Below, one piece after another: positions 42,512 through 50,404 of a stretch of 64,000 bases of DNA. The translations under genes were made by a program, and so were the position numbers. The number at the start of each line of letters is the position of its first letter. Position 1 is the stretch's first letter. A model generated the notes under the pieces. That model did no database searches, was not told where the DNA came from, and worked only from the letters and a program-made list of their open reading frames with translations. Location: NCBI GenBank assembly GCA_965203565.1, contig OZ241896.1, positions 1,984,001 to 2,048,000 on the forward strand, given 5' to 3'. The stretch comes from JAAXGX01 sp965203565 (GTDB lineage: Bacteria; Acidobacteriota; Vicinamibacteria; Vicinamibacterales; UBA8438).

Positions 42512-43606
42512 ATGTTGGGGACGCTCAAGCTGGACGGGTACCGGGGGTTCGACACGTACGAACTGACCGATCTGACCCGGGTCAATCTGCTCGTCGGCAA
42601 GAACAACTGCGGCAAGACGTCGATCCTCGAAGCGGTGCATTTCCTGGCGGCGAGGGGCGATCCGTTCGTTCTCGTGCGTTCCGCGAATCGCCGCGGCGAA
42701 GTGAACGACGCGGGCGCGGAACCGCGGCCGGGCGTGCGGCCGGACGTTTCACACGTCTTTTTCGGTCGCCGCTTCGAACCGGGCGCCGGTTTCCGGCTGT
42801 CCGCCGATGGCGGACGTCGCGAAGTTTCCGTTACCGTGCGTTCCGCCGACCCCGACGATGGACCGTCGCTGTTCGAGAACACCGCGGACGACTTCCACGT
42901 CCTGGTTCTCGAGATTGAAGGCGCTTCGATCAAGCGCCCGACGGTTCTGCCGGTCGCCGAAAACGGCGTGCTTCCCTATGCGCGGCATCTGCGGTTTCGC
43001 GCTCCCGGGTCCGAAGACGCGCCGGCGCCGCCACCGGTCCAGTTCGTCACGCCCGACTCGCTGGATCTCGATCCCATGCGGGTCATGTGGGACCGGGTGC
43101 TGATGGAAGGGCGCGAGTCGGACGTGATCCGCGCCATGAAGCTGCTCGAACCCGAGCTCGACTCCATTCACTTTCTGACGAGCGACGCGCCGCGGATGCG
43201 TTCCGGGCGCGCCGGCGTGCTGCTCGGCTTTCGCGGCGCCGGCCGCCGCGCGCCGATGGGCAGCTACGGGGACGGGATGCGCCGGCTCCTCGCGCTGTCG
43301 CTTTCGCTCATACACACCGCGAACGGATTCCTGTTGGTCGACGAGATCGACACCGGACTGCACTGGACGGTCATGGAGGAAATGTGGCGGCTGGTCGTCG
43401 AAACGGCCAGGCGTTCGTCCATCCAGGTGTTCGCCACGACACACAGCTTCGACTGCATTCGCGGGCTGGCGTCCCTGGTCGAGTCTCATCCCGATCTCGC
43501 CGGCGACGTCTCCATTCAGAAAATTGAACGGTCCTTGGGGCATGCGGTGAACGTCGACGCGCAGGGAATACGGGTGGCGGTCGAGCAGGACATCGAGGTG
43601 CGGTGA
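42512..43606 (+). CDS. AAA ATPase, OLD/PARIS AriA-like
   Basis: A 364-residue ATPase of the ABC/SMC-like AAA15 type. Walker A is G29-K-N-N-C-G-K-T-S in 'NLLVGKNNCGKTSILEAV'. Signature-like 'GSYGDGMRRLLALSL' and Walker B 'FLLVDEIDTGLHWTVM' follow, then the H-loop 'VFATTHSFDCI'. No TOPRIM nuclease domain is fused, unlike OLD proteins, but the next gene supplies a TOPRIM-like partner. This ATPase-plus-TOPRIM arrangement recalls the PARIS system, in which the ATPase senses a phage trigger and releases the effector. It starts 25 bases after brxC and is less GC-rich, suggesting separate acquisition. Confidence 0.85.
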   Translation: MLGTLKLDGYRGFDTYELTDLTRVNLLVGKNNCGKTSILEAVHFLAARGDPFVLVRSANRRGEVNDAGAEPRPGVRPDVSHVFFGRRFEPGAGFRLSADGGRREVSVTVRSADPDDGPSLFENTADDFHVLVLEIEGASIKRPTVLPVAENGVLPYARHLRFRAPGSEDAPAPPPVQFVTPDSLDLDPMRVMWDRVLMEGRESDVIRAMKLLEPELDSIHFLTSDAPRMRSGRAGVLLGFRGAGRRAPMGSYGDGMRRLLALSLSLIHTANGFLLVDEIDTGLHWTVMEEMWRLVVETARRSSIQVFATTHSFDCIRGLASLVESHPDLAGDVSIQKIERSLGHAVNVDAQGIRVAVEQDIEVR

Positions 43607-44271
43607 TGGCGGCGCCGACAGAACGGTCTCGCCTTCACGTGGAGGGTAAGGACGACGATCATGCGATCCGGCATCTGCTCATCAGGCACGGCATCGATTA
43701 CGACAGCAACTCGTGGCCGCCCTGGTTTCCGTCCATCCGCGTCGCGGGAAGCAGGGAAGAACTTCTTGCAGGCGTCAGTACCGCGGTGTCCTTGAGCAAC
43801 GGCCGGTCCGTCGGCTTCGTGCTCGACGCGAACTCGTCGCTGCAGGATCGGTGGAACGCGATGGCGTCGCGGCTTCGCAAACTCGGTCTGGAAATGCCGG
43901 ATGCGATCCCGCCCGGTGGATTCGTCGGGGAGTCGGCGGCGTATCACGCCCGAGTCGGCGTCTGGCTCATGCCGGACAACGAGCGGGACGGCGCCCTGGA
44001 GCATTTTCTCGAAACCCTGGTGGCCGAGTCGGACCCGCTGATCGAGCACGCCCGCAGCGCGACCACCCAGGCCCGGGAGCTCGGGGCGCGTTTCGGCGGC
44101 AACGCGTACAGGAAGGCCGTGCTGCATGCATGGCTGGCGTGGCAGGAGAATCCCGGTCTGCCGTACGGGTCGGCCATCCGGGCGCGGTGCTTCCGCCACG
44201 ACAGCCCGGTGGCGGGGCGTTTCGTGGCGTGGTTTCGCCGGGTGTTCGAAGAACCGCCAGCGCTCCGATGA
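43606..44271 (+). CDS. DUF3226 TOPRIM-like partner of the AAA ATPase
   Basis: A 221-residue DUF3226-type protein. The motif 'LHVEGKDDDHAIRHLL' (about 9-24) is the TOPRIM-like acidic opening; 'GFVLDANSSLQDRW' and 'GVWLMPDNERDGALEHFLE' (about 120-138) are classic DUF3226 segments. DUF3226 and DUF4435 are related TOPRIM-like domains, and the DUF4435 protein is the effector in PARIS, so a nuclease-like effector role is likely but not proven for this protein. The ATG at 43606 overlaps the ATPase stop by one base; a GTG at 43603 is also possible. Its stop overlaps a broken ATPase gene. Confidence 0.85.
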   Translation: MAAPTERSRLHVEGKDDDHAIRHLLIRHGIDYDSNSWPPWFPSIRVAGSREELLAGVSTAVSLSNGRSVGFVLDANSSLQDRWNAMASRLRKLGLEMPDAIPPGGFVGESAAYHARVGVWLMPDNERDGALEHFLETLVAESDPLIEHARSATTQARELGARFGGNAYRKAVLHAWLAWQENPGLPYGSAIRARCFRHDSPVAGRFVAWFRRVFEEPPALR

Positions 44272-44516
44272 CGACCATTCAATCGCTCCGCCTCGACGGA
44301 TCGGGCAAGTCGAACGTGATGGAGGCGCTGGAGCTGCTGCGTTTGACGCCGTCCGGTTTCGCCGAGGCGATCCGCGCCGGGGGCGGCCCGCGGAAGTGGT
44401 TGTGGAAGGGGAGCGGAACGAGCGCGCCGGCCGGTCGACGCCGCGCTGGAAGGCGAATGGGCGAACCCGTGAGCGGCGTCGCGGTCCGGCCGACGACGCC
44501 CGGAGGACTTCGATGA
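44268..44516 (+). pseudogene. Truncated AAA ATPase gene fragment
   Basis: An 82-codon frame whose first half is an ATPase fragment: 'DGSGKSNVMEALELLRLTPS' then 'GFAEAIRAGGGPRKWLWKG', as in large SMC-like predicted ATPases. The region before the P-loop is cut from about 25 residues to about 9, so an internal deletion is likely. After 'LWKG' the frame becomes low-complexity arginine-rich, whereas the +1 frame continues plausibly as 'RPVDAALEGEWANP' and then stops. This indicates a frameshift followed by decay. It is probably a remnant of an earlier defence gene. Its beginning overlaps the DUF3226 stop, and its end overlaps the HicB start. Confidence 0.7.
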
Positions 44517-44734
44517 CCAGACAGTTGACAGCCATCATCGAGCGTGAAGGAGACGGCTACGTCTCGCTGTGCCCGGAGCTCGACATCGCCAGCCAGGGCG
44601 CGACCGTGAACGAGGCTCGCGACAACCTGAAGGAGGCGCTGGCGCTGTTCTTCGAAGAGGCGTCGCCCACGGAGATCGATCGGCGATTGCACAACGAAGT
44701 GTACGTGACCCGGGTCGAGGTCACGGTTGGGTAG
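44513..44734 (+). CDS. Orphan HicB-family antitoxin-like protein
   Basis: A 73-residue protein with the HicB partial RNase-H-like fold: 'LTAIIEREGDGYVSLCPELD' (5-24) and 'SQGATVNEARDNLKEALALFF'. Full HicB proteins often have a C-terminal DNA-binding domain, which is absent here. No hicA toxin lies next to it; the 18 bases downstream lead straight to pglX. It may be a leftover antitoxin, or it may have taken on a regulatory role in the island. The ATG at 44513 overlaps the previous frame as ATGA and has a GGAGG ribosome-binding site 5-6 bases upstream. Confidence 0.8.
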   Translation: MTRQLTAIIEREGDGYVSLCPELDIASQGATVNEARDNLKEALALFFEEASPTEIDRRLHNEVYVTRVEVTVG

Positions 44735-44752
44735 GCTGAGAGTTCTGTCGCC

Positions 44753-47700
44753 ATGACTCCGCTCTCCCCCGACCTGCGCGCCCTGCTCGCCCGAGCCGTC
44801 CAGGCCGCGCGCCGGGACGGCGAGGCGGGCGCTCGCCGGGCGCTCGACGCGCTCGCCGTGGGCCGCCGCGAACCGCACCCGGGGACGGCGGCGGAGGCGC
44901 TGGCGTTGCGGCGCAGGCTGCGCGCCCACGGCCGGCAGATCGGCGACCGGCGCGACCCGCGGACGGGGATGCAGGAGACCGGGCGTCTCGCCGCCGAGGT
45001 CGCCTGCGAGCACTGGCACCGGATGCTGTTCGCGCGCTTCCTGGCCGAGAGCGGCCTGCTGATCGAGCCGGCGTCGGGCGTGGCGGTGTCACTGGCCGAG
45101 TGCGCGGAACTGGCCCGCGAGCGGGGGGACGACCCGTGGGCGCTGGCCGGCCGGTTCGCGGAACGGATGCTGCCCCGCGTCTTCCGGTCCGACGACCCGG
45201 CGCTGGCGGTGACGCTGGCCCCCGAGACGCGGCAGGCGCTGGAGCGGCAGGTGGAGGCGCTGCCCGCGGCGGTCTTCGCGGCCGGCGACGCGCTCGGCTG
45301 GACCTACCAGTTCTGGCAGGCGGAGCGGAAGGACGCCGTCAACCGCGGCGGCGCGAAGATCGGCGCCGACGAGCTGCCGGCGGTCACCCAGCTCTTCACC
45401 GAGCCGTACATGGTCGGCTTCCTCCTGCACAACACCCTCGGCGCGTGGCGCGCCGGGCGGCTGCTGGCCGCGCGGCCGGACCTGGCGGAGGCCGCGCCCG
45501 ACGAGGCGGCGCTGCGGCGGGCGGCGCGCCTGGAGGCCGCGGGCGGCTACGACTTCGCCTGGCTGCGCTTCGTCCGCGAGGCGCCCGGCGGCGACGCGGC
45601 GGAGCGCCCGGCCGGGCCGTGGCGCCCCGCCGCCGGCGCCTTCGACGGGTGGCCGCGGCGGGCGGCGGCGCTGCGCGTCCTCGACCCGTGCTGCGGCAGC
45701 GGACACTTCCTGGCCGCGGCGTTCGAGCTGCTGGTCCGCCTGCGGATGGACGAGGAGCCGCTCGCCCTCGACGACGCGATCCGCGCCGTGCTGCGCGACA
45801 ACCTGTTCGGCCTGGAGATCGACCCACGCTGCACGCAGATCGCCGCGTTCAACCTCGCGCTGGCCGCGTGGCGGCTCGCCGGCCGGCCGATCGATCTGCC
45901 GCCGCTGCACCTCGCCTGCTCCGGGCTGGCGCCGCACGCGGGGCATGACGAATGGATCGCGCTGGCGGAAGACGCCGCCGCCGCGGGCGGGACGCCGGCC
46001 GGCCGCGACCTGCTCGGCGTCGACGACACGCTGCTTTCCGGGCCGCTGCGCAACAGCCTGACCGCGCTGCACGACCTGTTCGCACAGGCGCCCGAACTCG
46101 GCTCGCTGATCGACCCGCGCGCCGCCGACCGTCCGGTCTTCCAGGCCGACTTCGAATCGGCGCGCCATACGCTCGCCGCCGCCCTCGCCCGCGAGCGCCG
46201 CGGCGACGAGACGGCCGAACGGAGCGTCGCCGCCCAGGGGATGGCGCGCGCCGCCGAGCTGCTGGCCGAGCGGTACACACTGGTGGTCACCAACGTGCCG
46301 TACCTCGCCCGCGGCAAGCAGTCCGAGGCGCTCAAGGCGTTCGCCGCCCGCCGCCACCCCGACGCGAAGGCGGACCTCGCCACCCTCTTCGTCTCGCGCA
46401 TCTTCGACCTCCTCGCCCCGCACGGCGCGCAGGCGGTGGTGACGCCGCAGAACTGGCTCTTCCTCACCAGCTACCGGAAGCTCCGCGAGCGGCTGCTGAC
46501 GGAGCGGACGTGGAGCCTCGTGGCGCGGCTCGGCGAACATGCGTTCGAGGATACCCAGGCCGCCGGTGCGTTCGCCGCCCTGAACGTGCTGTCCGCCGAC
46601 CCACCGGCGCCGACGCAGCAGATGGCGGGGATCGACGTCTCCGCCCCGCGCGGGCAGCGGCCGATCCGGGCGGCGGAGAAGGCGGCGTTGCTGCGGGGGG
46701 AGTCGGTGGAGGGGACGGCTCCGGTTTCCGAAACAGGTAACGGTTCGGCGAGCGTATCACTCAGCTTCGTCAAGCAGTTCGAGCAACTCCGGAATCCGAA
46801 GGCGATAATCCGAATCGAGCAGTTGAGCACGTCGGATCTCTTCGGGGCTCACGCTTTCGTCCGTGGCGGTACAACCACGGGCGACGCTCCAAGATTCCGC
46901 CGGTTTTTCTGGGAAGTGAATATCAGGTCCGAGACCGGTTGGGCGCTTCAACAAAGCACCGTAGCGGAAACCGTGTCGTATGGTGGACGGGAGCGATGTC
47001 TGTTGTGGAGTGATGGCGCGGGCGAACTCTCACGTCTGACCGGCGGGCTGGGCGCCACCATCGCCGGTCGGGATGCGTGGGGAAAAGGCGGTGTAGCAAT
47101 CACGTACACGGGTGAGATATGCGACACGCTTTATACGGGTGAAATTTTCGAGAACGTGATCTGTGTGGCTGTTCCGAAGACAATCGAACACCTTCCGGCG
47201 CTTTGGTCCTTTTGCCGATCTTCGGAATTCGGACCGGCCGTTCGACGAAAGAACCAGAAGCTCAGCGTGGACGTCAGGTATTTTGAAACAATCGAGTTCG
47301 ATTCTTCCCGTTGGCAGAAAACAGCCGCCGAAAAGTACCCCAACGGCCTCCCCGAACCGTACTCCGACGACCCCACGCAGTGGATCTTTCACGGCCACCC
47401 GTGCGGCAGCGTCGTCTGGGACGAGGAGGCGAAGCGGACGGCGCACGGCCCGTGGCGGACCGATCACACCGTGCTCCAGGCCGCCGCGGCGCGGCTGCTC
47501 GGCTACCGCTGGCCGGCCGAGCGCGACCCGGAGATGCGGCTCGCCGGCGAGATGCGGACCTGGGTGGAGCGCTGCCGCGCGCTGGACGAGTTCGCCGACG
47601 CCGACGGCGTCGTCTGCCTCCCGCCGGTCGGCGGCGAGCCGGCCGCCGCCGACCGGTTGCGCCGGCTGCTCGCCGCCGCGTACGGTGCGGACTGGTCCGC

Positions 47701-48472
47701 GGCGACGGAGCGGCGGCTGCTGACCGCCGCGGCGGGCGACGGACAGGCGGCCGAATCGCTCGAAGCGTGGCTGCGGGACCGCTTCTTCGCCGAGCACTGC
47801 AAGTTGTTCCACCACCGCCCGTTCGTCTGGCACGTCTGGGACGGCCGGCGCGACGGCTTCGGCGCGCTGGTGAACTACCACCGGCTCGCCGCCCCCGACG
47901 GGGCCGGCCGCCGCACGCTCGAAGCGCTCGCCTACAGCCACCTCGGCGACTGGATCGACCGCCAGGAGGCCGATCGGCGCGACGGCAAGGAAGGCGCCGA
48001 CGGCCGCCTCGCCGCCGCTCACGGCCTGCGGCAGGCGCTCGAACGTATCCTCGAAGGCGAGCCGCCCTGCGACCTGTTCGTCCGCTGGAAGCCGCTCGCC
48101 GCGCAGCCCGTCGGCTGGACCCCCGACCTGAACGACGGCGTCCGCGTCAACCTCCGCCCGTTCCTGTCCGCCGAGCTCCCCCGCGGCGGCCGCGCCGGCG
48201 CCGGCGTCCTGCGCTGGAAACCGAACGTTGTCTGGGGCAAGGACCGCGGGAAGGAGCCGGCGAGCCTGCGGCCCCGGGGGGAGTACCCGTGGTTCTGGAG
48301 TTGTCCCGGCGCGGGGACGGCGGCGGAGCGGACCGATTTCCTGGGCGGTGACGAGTTCGACGGCAACCGGTGGAACGGCCTGCATTACACGAACGCGGTG
48401 AAGCGGGCGGCGCGAGCGACGGCGAGCAGCGAGCAGGATGGACAGAAGAGGACCGGAGCCGATGCTGCCTGA
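44753..48472 (+). CDS. pglX: BREX adenine-specific DNA methyltransferase PglX
   Basis: A 1239-residue N6-adenine methyltransferase, the normal PglX size. The SAM-binding motif I is D311-P-C-C-G-S-G-H-F, and the catalytic motif IV is N514-V-P-Y517, the 'NVPY' form typical of PglX. An early region with 'MQETGRLAAEVACEHWHRMLFARFL' is also characteristic. PglX marks host DNA at a non-palindromic site so that unmarked phage DNA is excluded. Between about residues 660 and 865 the DNA is visibly poorer in GC than on either side; this matches the place expected for the target-recognition domain and suggests a swapped specificity module. It overlaps the next gene by 11 bases. Confidence 0.93.
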   Translation: MTPLSPDLRALLARAVQAARRDGEAGARRALDALAVGRREPHPGTAAEALALRRRLRAHGRQIGDRRDPRTGMQETGRLAAEVACEHWHRMLFARFLAESGLLIEPASGVAVSLAECAELARERGDDPWALAGRFAERMLPRVFRSDDPALAVTLAPETRQALERQVEALPAAVFAAGDALGWTYQFWQAERKDAVNRGGAKIGADELPAVTQLFTEPYMVGFLLHNTLGAWRAGRLLAARPDLAEAAPDEAALRRAARLEAAGGYDFAWLRFVREAPGGDAAERPAGPWRPAAGAFDGWPRRAAALRVLDPCCGSGHFLAAAFELLVRLRMDEEPLALDDAIRAVLRDNLFGLEIDPRCTQIAAFNLALAAWRLAGRPIDLPPLHLACSGLAPHAGHDEWIALAEDAAAAGGTPAGRDLLGVDDTLLSGPLRNSLTALHDLFAQAPELGSLIDPRAADRPVFQADFESARHTLAAALARERRGDETAERSVAAQGMARAAELLAERYTLVVTNVPYLARGKQSEALKAFAARRHPDAKADLATLFVSRIFDLLAPHGAQAVVTPQNWLFLTSYRKLRERLLTERTWSLVARLGEHAFEDTQAAGAFAALNVLSADPPAPTQQMAGIDVSAPRGQRPIRAAEKAALLRGESVEGTAPVSETGNGSASVSLSFVKQFEQLRNPKAIIRIEQLSTSDLFGAHAFVRGGTTTGDAPRFRRFFWEVNIRSETGWALQQSTVAETVSYGGRERCLLWSDGAGELSRLTGGLGATIAGRDAWGKGGVAITYTGEICDTLYTGEIFENVICVAVPKTIEHLPALWSFCRSSEFGPAVRRKNQKLSVDVRYFETIEFDSSRWQKTAAEKYPNGLPEPYSDDPTQWIFHGHPCGSVVWDEEAKRTAHGPWRTDHTVLQAAAARLLGYRWPAERDPEMRLAGEMRTWVERCRALDEFADADGVVCLPPVGGEPAAADRLRRLLAAAYGADWSAATERRLLTAAAGDGQAAESLEAWLRDRFFAEHCKLFHHRPFVWHVWDGRRDGFGALVNYHRLAAPDGAGRRTLEALAYSHLGDWIDRQEADRRDGKEGADGRLAAAHGLRQALERILEGEPPCDLFVRWKPLAAQPVGWTPDLNDGVRVNLRPFLSAELPRGGRAGAGVLRWKPNVVWGKDRGKEPASLRPRGEYPWFWSCPGAGTAAERTDFLGGDEFDGNRWNGLHYTNAVKRAARATASSEQDGQKRTGADAA

Positions 48473-49286
48473 CTGGCTGCAAAAACTGCGTCGTTCCGAA
48501 ATCACCAATCGTGTGAAAGACGATCCCCGATCCACGGGCGGGAACCACTTGGGAGTCGATTCCGGAGAGGCGACGCGTGACGCCGCCGGTTGGGGCCAAG
48601 CTGATTTCGACGAACCGTGGGGAGAGCTTTCTCCCGACGATCGTGTTCTGCTCTACGCCCACTTTTTTCAACGCGGACATCTCGAAGAACTCTTGACGGC
48701 GTTCGGACAGTTGTTCGGCGCCTCCGCTCGTCCGAAGAATCCGATCGTGGTCGACATCGGATGCGGACCGTTTACGGGTGGCCTCGCCATCGCAAGTCAG
48801 TTTCCTCAAGACTCGCAGATCGATTACGTCGGCATAGACCGTTCGAGTGCGATGCGCCGTCTTGGTGAGCACCTTGCAGCAGCCGTCGAGGTGGTGAGTG
48901 CGTTGCCGCAAATCTGTCGCCACTGGGCGGCGGACGTGCCATCCGCGATCTGGAACGAAGCGCCCGGCTGGCGTCCGGTGATCGTCATCGTGTCGTATCT
49001 CCTGGCGAGCCGAACGTTGGACGTCGACGCGCTGGTTCCCGATCTGGATCGCCTGCTGGCGAAGCTGGGGCGCGGATCGGTAACGGTCCTTTACACGAAT
49101 TCGGTCCTGGATGAGGCGAACCGCAATTTTCCGAAGTTTCGCACGATGCTGCGTGAACGGGGTTTCAACCTGCGCACGGAAGACACAGGCGGGATTGAGG
49201 TCGAACGAGGGCAAGACGTGAGAACCCGTCGGCTCCGGTACGCGTTGTTTCACCGGCCAGCACAACGAACTCTGCAACTTGGTTGA
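48462..49286 (+). CDS. Small class I SAM-dependent methyltransferase-like protein
   Basis: A 274-residue protein with a Rossmann methyltransferase motif I at 'VVDIGCGPFTGGLAIA' (about 96-111) and a motif II-like 'IDYVGIDRSSAM' about 20 residues later. It lacks an 'NPPY' or 'PC' DNA-methyltransferase motif, so the target could be protein, RNA or a small molecule, or the domain could simply bind SAM. The ATG at 48462 overlaps pglX and has a GGAG ribosome-binding site. The gene is less GC-rich than pglX and directly precedes a helicase gene. I cannot assign it to a named family. Confidence 0.75.
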   Translation: MLPDWLQKLRRSEITNRVKDDPRSTGGNHLGVDSGEATRDAAGWGQADFDEPWGELSPDDRVLLYAHFFQRGHLEELLTAFGQLFGASARPKNPIVVDIGCGPFTGGLAIASQFPQDSQIDYVGIDRSSAMRRLGEHLAAAVEVVSALPQICRHWAADVPSAIWNEAPGWRPVIVIVSYLLASRTLDVDALVPDLDRLLAKLGRGSVTVLYTNSVLDEANRNFPKFRTMLRERGFNLRTEDTGGIEVERGQDVRTRRLRYALFHRPAQRTLQLG

Positions 49287-49294
49287 ATGGGAGC

Positions 49295-50404
49295 ATGAGA
49301 CTTCCAACCTGGGAAGAACTCGAAGCGCAGCCGGAGCAGCTTGCTGTACTGGAGCATCCGCTTGACCGGTCCCTGTTCGTCGTGGGGCCGCCGGGATCGG
49401 GTAAGACGGTTCTCGCCGTGCGGCGGGCGAAGTTGGCGGCTCAGGCCGGCGGACCGTCGTCGGTCGCCGTCGTGACGTTCAACCGCATGCTCCGGCGGCT
49501 GCTGAATCTCATCGATGACGGCGGCGATCTGGATGTTTCCACGATGCACAGCTTCGTCTGGCGGGACTACCAGCGTCGCGCCGGCTGTGCGCCGCCAAGT
49601 CTTCCTCATGGCCAGTACGCTTACCATTGGAAAGCCATGCTGGAGGCGCTCCGCGAACACGCCCAAGCTGCACCGGACAGGGAACATCTGGTGGTGGACG
49701 AGGGACAGGACCTTCCGGAGGAATTCTTCAGGTACGCGTCCCGGCACGTCTCCAGGGTGATGACTGTGTTCGCGGACGACGATCAGGCGCTTGCTGCTCA
49801 ACGCACGACACTTGAGCAGATCAGGGACGCCGCGGGCCTGTCCGATCCGGTGATCCTGGCCCGGAATCACCGGAACACACCCGAGATCGCCAGGGTGGCG
49901 GAGCATTTCCATGGTGGTCGCCTGCCCGCCGCGGCAGTGCTCCGTTCTTCGTCGGGAGAATTCCCGCGTTTGGTCAAATCGACGAACCTTGAGTCCACCG
50001 CACGCCTGGTGTCGAGATGGCTCCAGACCCGAGGCGGCAACGTGGGCGTCATCGTCAATCTGAACCAGACCGGTCTTGCTTTACATGCCGATCTGACTGA
50101 AAAGTTGCAGGACAGGCGCGTCGACATCTACGAATCCGGTCGAAACAATGAAGATTCTATCAACGTGATCGAGCCCGGCGTGACGATACTGAACAAGGAA
50201 TCAGTAAAGGGCCAGGAATTCGATACCGTGTTCATCCTGGAGCTCGACGAGTTCATTCCGTGCGGAAGTGAACCTATGCGCCGCGCCATGTACATGATGT
50301 GCACCCGCGCGCGAGACAACCTGTTTCTCGTCCACGGCCCGGCCGACCTGTCGCGTGAGGCTGTCGCCGCACTGCCGGGCCCGGACGTCCTGGAGAGACC
50401 ATGA
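49295..50404 (+). CDS. UvrD/Rep-like superfamily 1 helicase (compact)
   Basis: A 369-residue SF1A-type helicase. Walker A is G31-P-P-G-S-G-K-T. Motif Ia/Ic-like 'STMHSFVWRDYQ', Walker B 'LVVDEGQDLPEEF', motif III-like 'VFADDDQALAAQ', motif IV-like 'LARNHRNTPEIARV', motif V 'SVKGQEFDTVFI' and motif VI 'YMMCTRARDNLFLV' are all present. It is short, about half the length of UvrD, and resembles stand-alone helicase proteins in phage-defence loci. The start is uncertain: TTG at 49283 is possible, since ATG at 49295 has a GGGAG too close to it. It overlaps the AlkB-fusion gene as ATGA, so both are probably made together. Confidence 0.83.
   Translation: MRLPTWEELEAQPEQLAVLEHPLDRSLFVVGPPGSGKTVLAVRRAKLAAQAGGPSSVAVVTFNRMLRRLLNLIDDGGDLDVSTMHSFVWRDYQRRAGCAPPSLPHGQYAYHWKAMLEALREHAQAAPDREHLVVDEGQDLPEEFFRYASRHVSRVMTVFADDDQALAAQRTTLEQIRDAAGLSDPVILARNHRNTPEIARVAEHFHGGRLPAAAVLRSSSGEFPRLVKSTNLESTARLVSRWLQTRGGNVGVIVNLNQTGLALHADLTEKLQDRRVDIYESGRNNEDSINVIEPGVTILNKESVKGQEFDTVFILELDEFIPCGSEPMRRAMYMMCTRARDNLFLVHGPADLSREAVAALPGPDVLERP

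Noticed and set aside
42512..43606. Considered as the RloC/PrrC anticodon nuclease
   Set aside because: It is only 364 residues, with no C-terminal HEPN-like nuclease region and no zinc-hook coiled coil.
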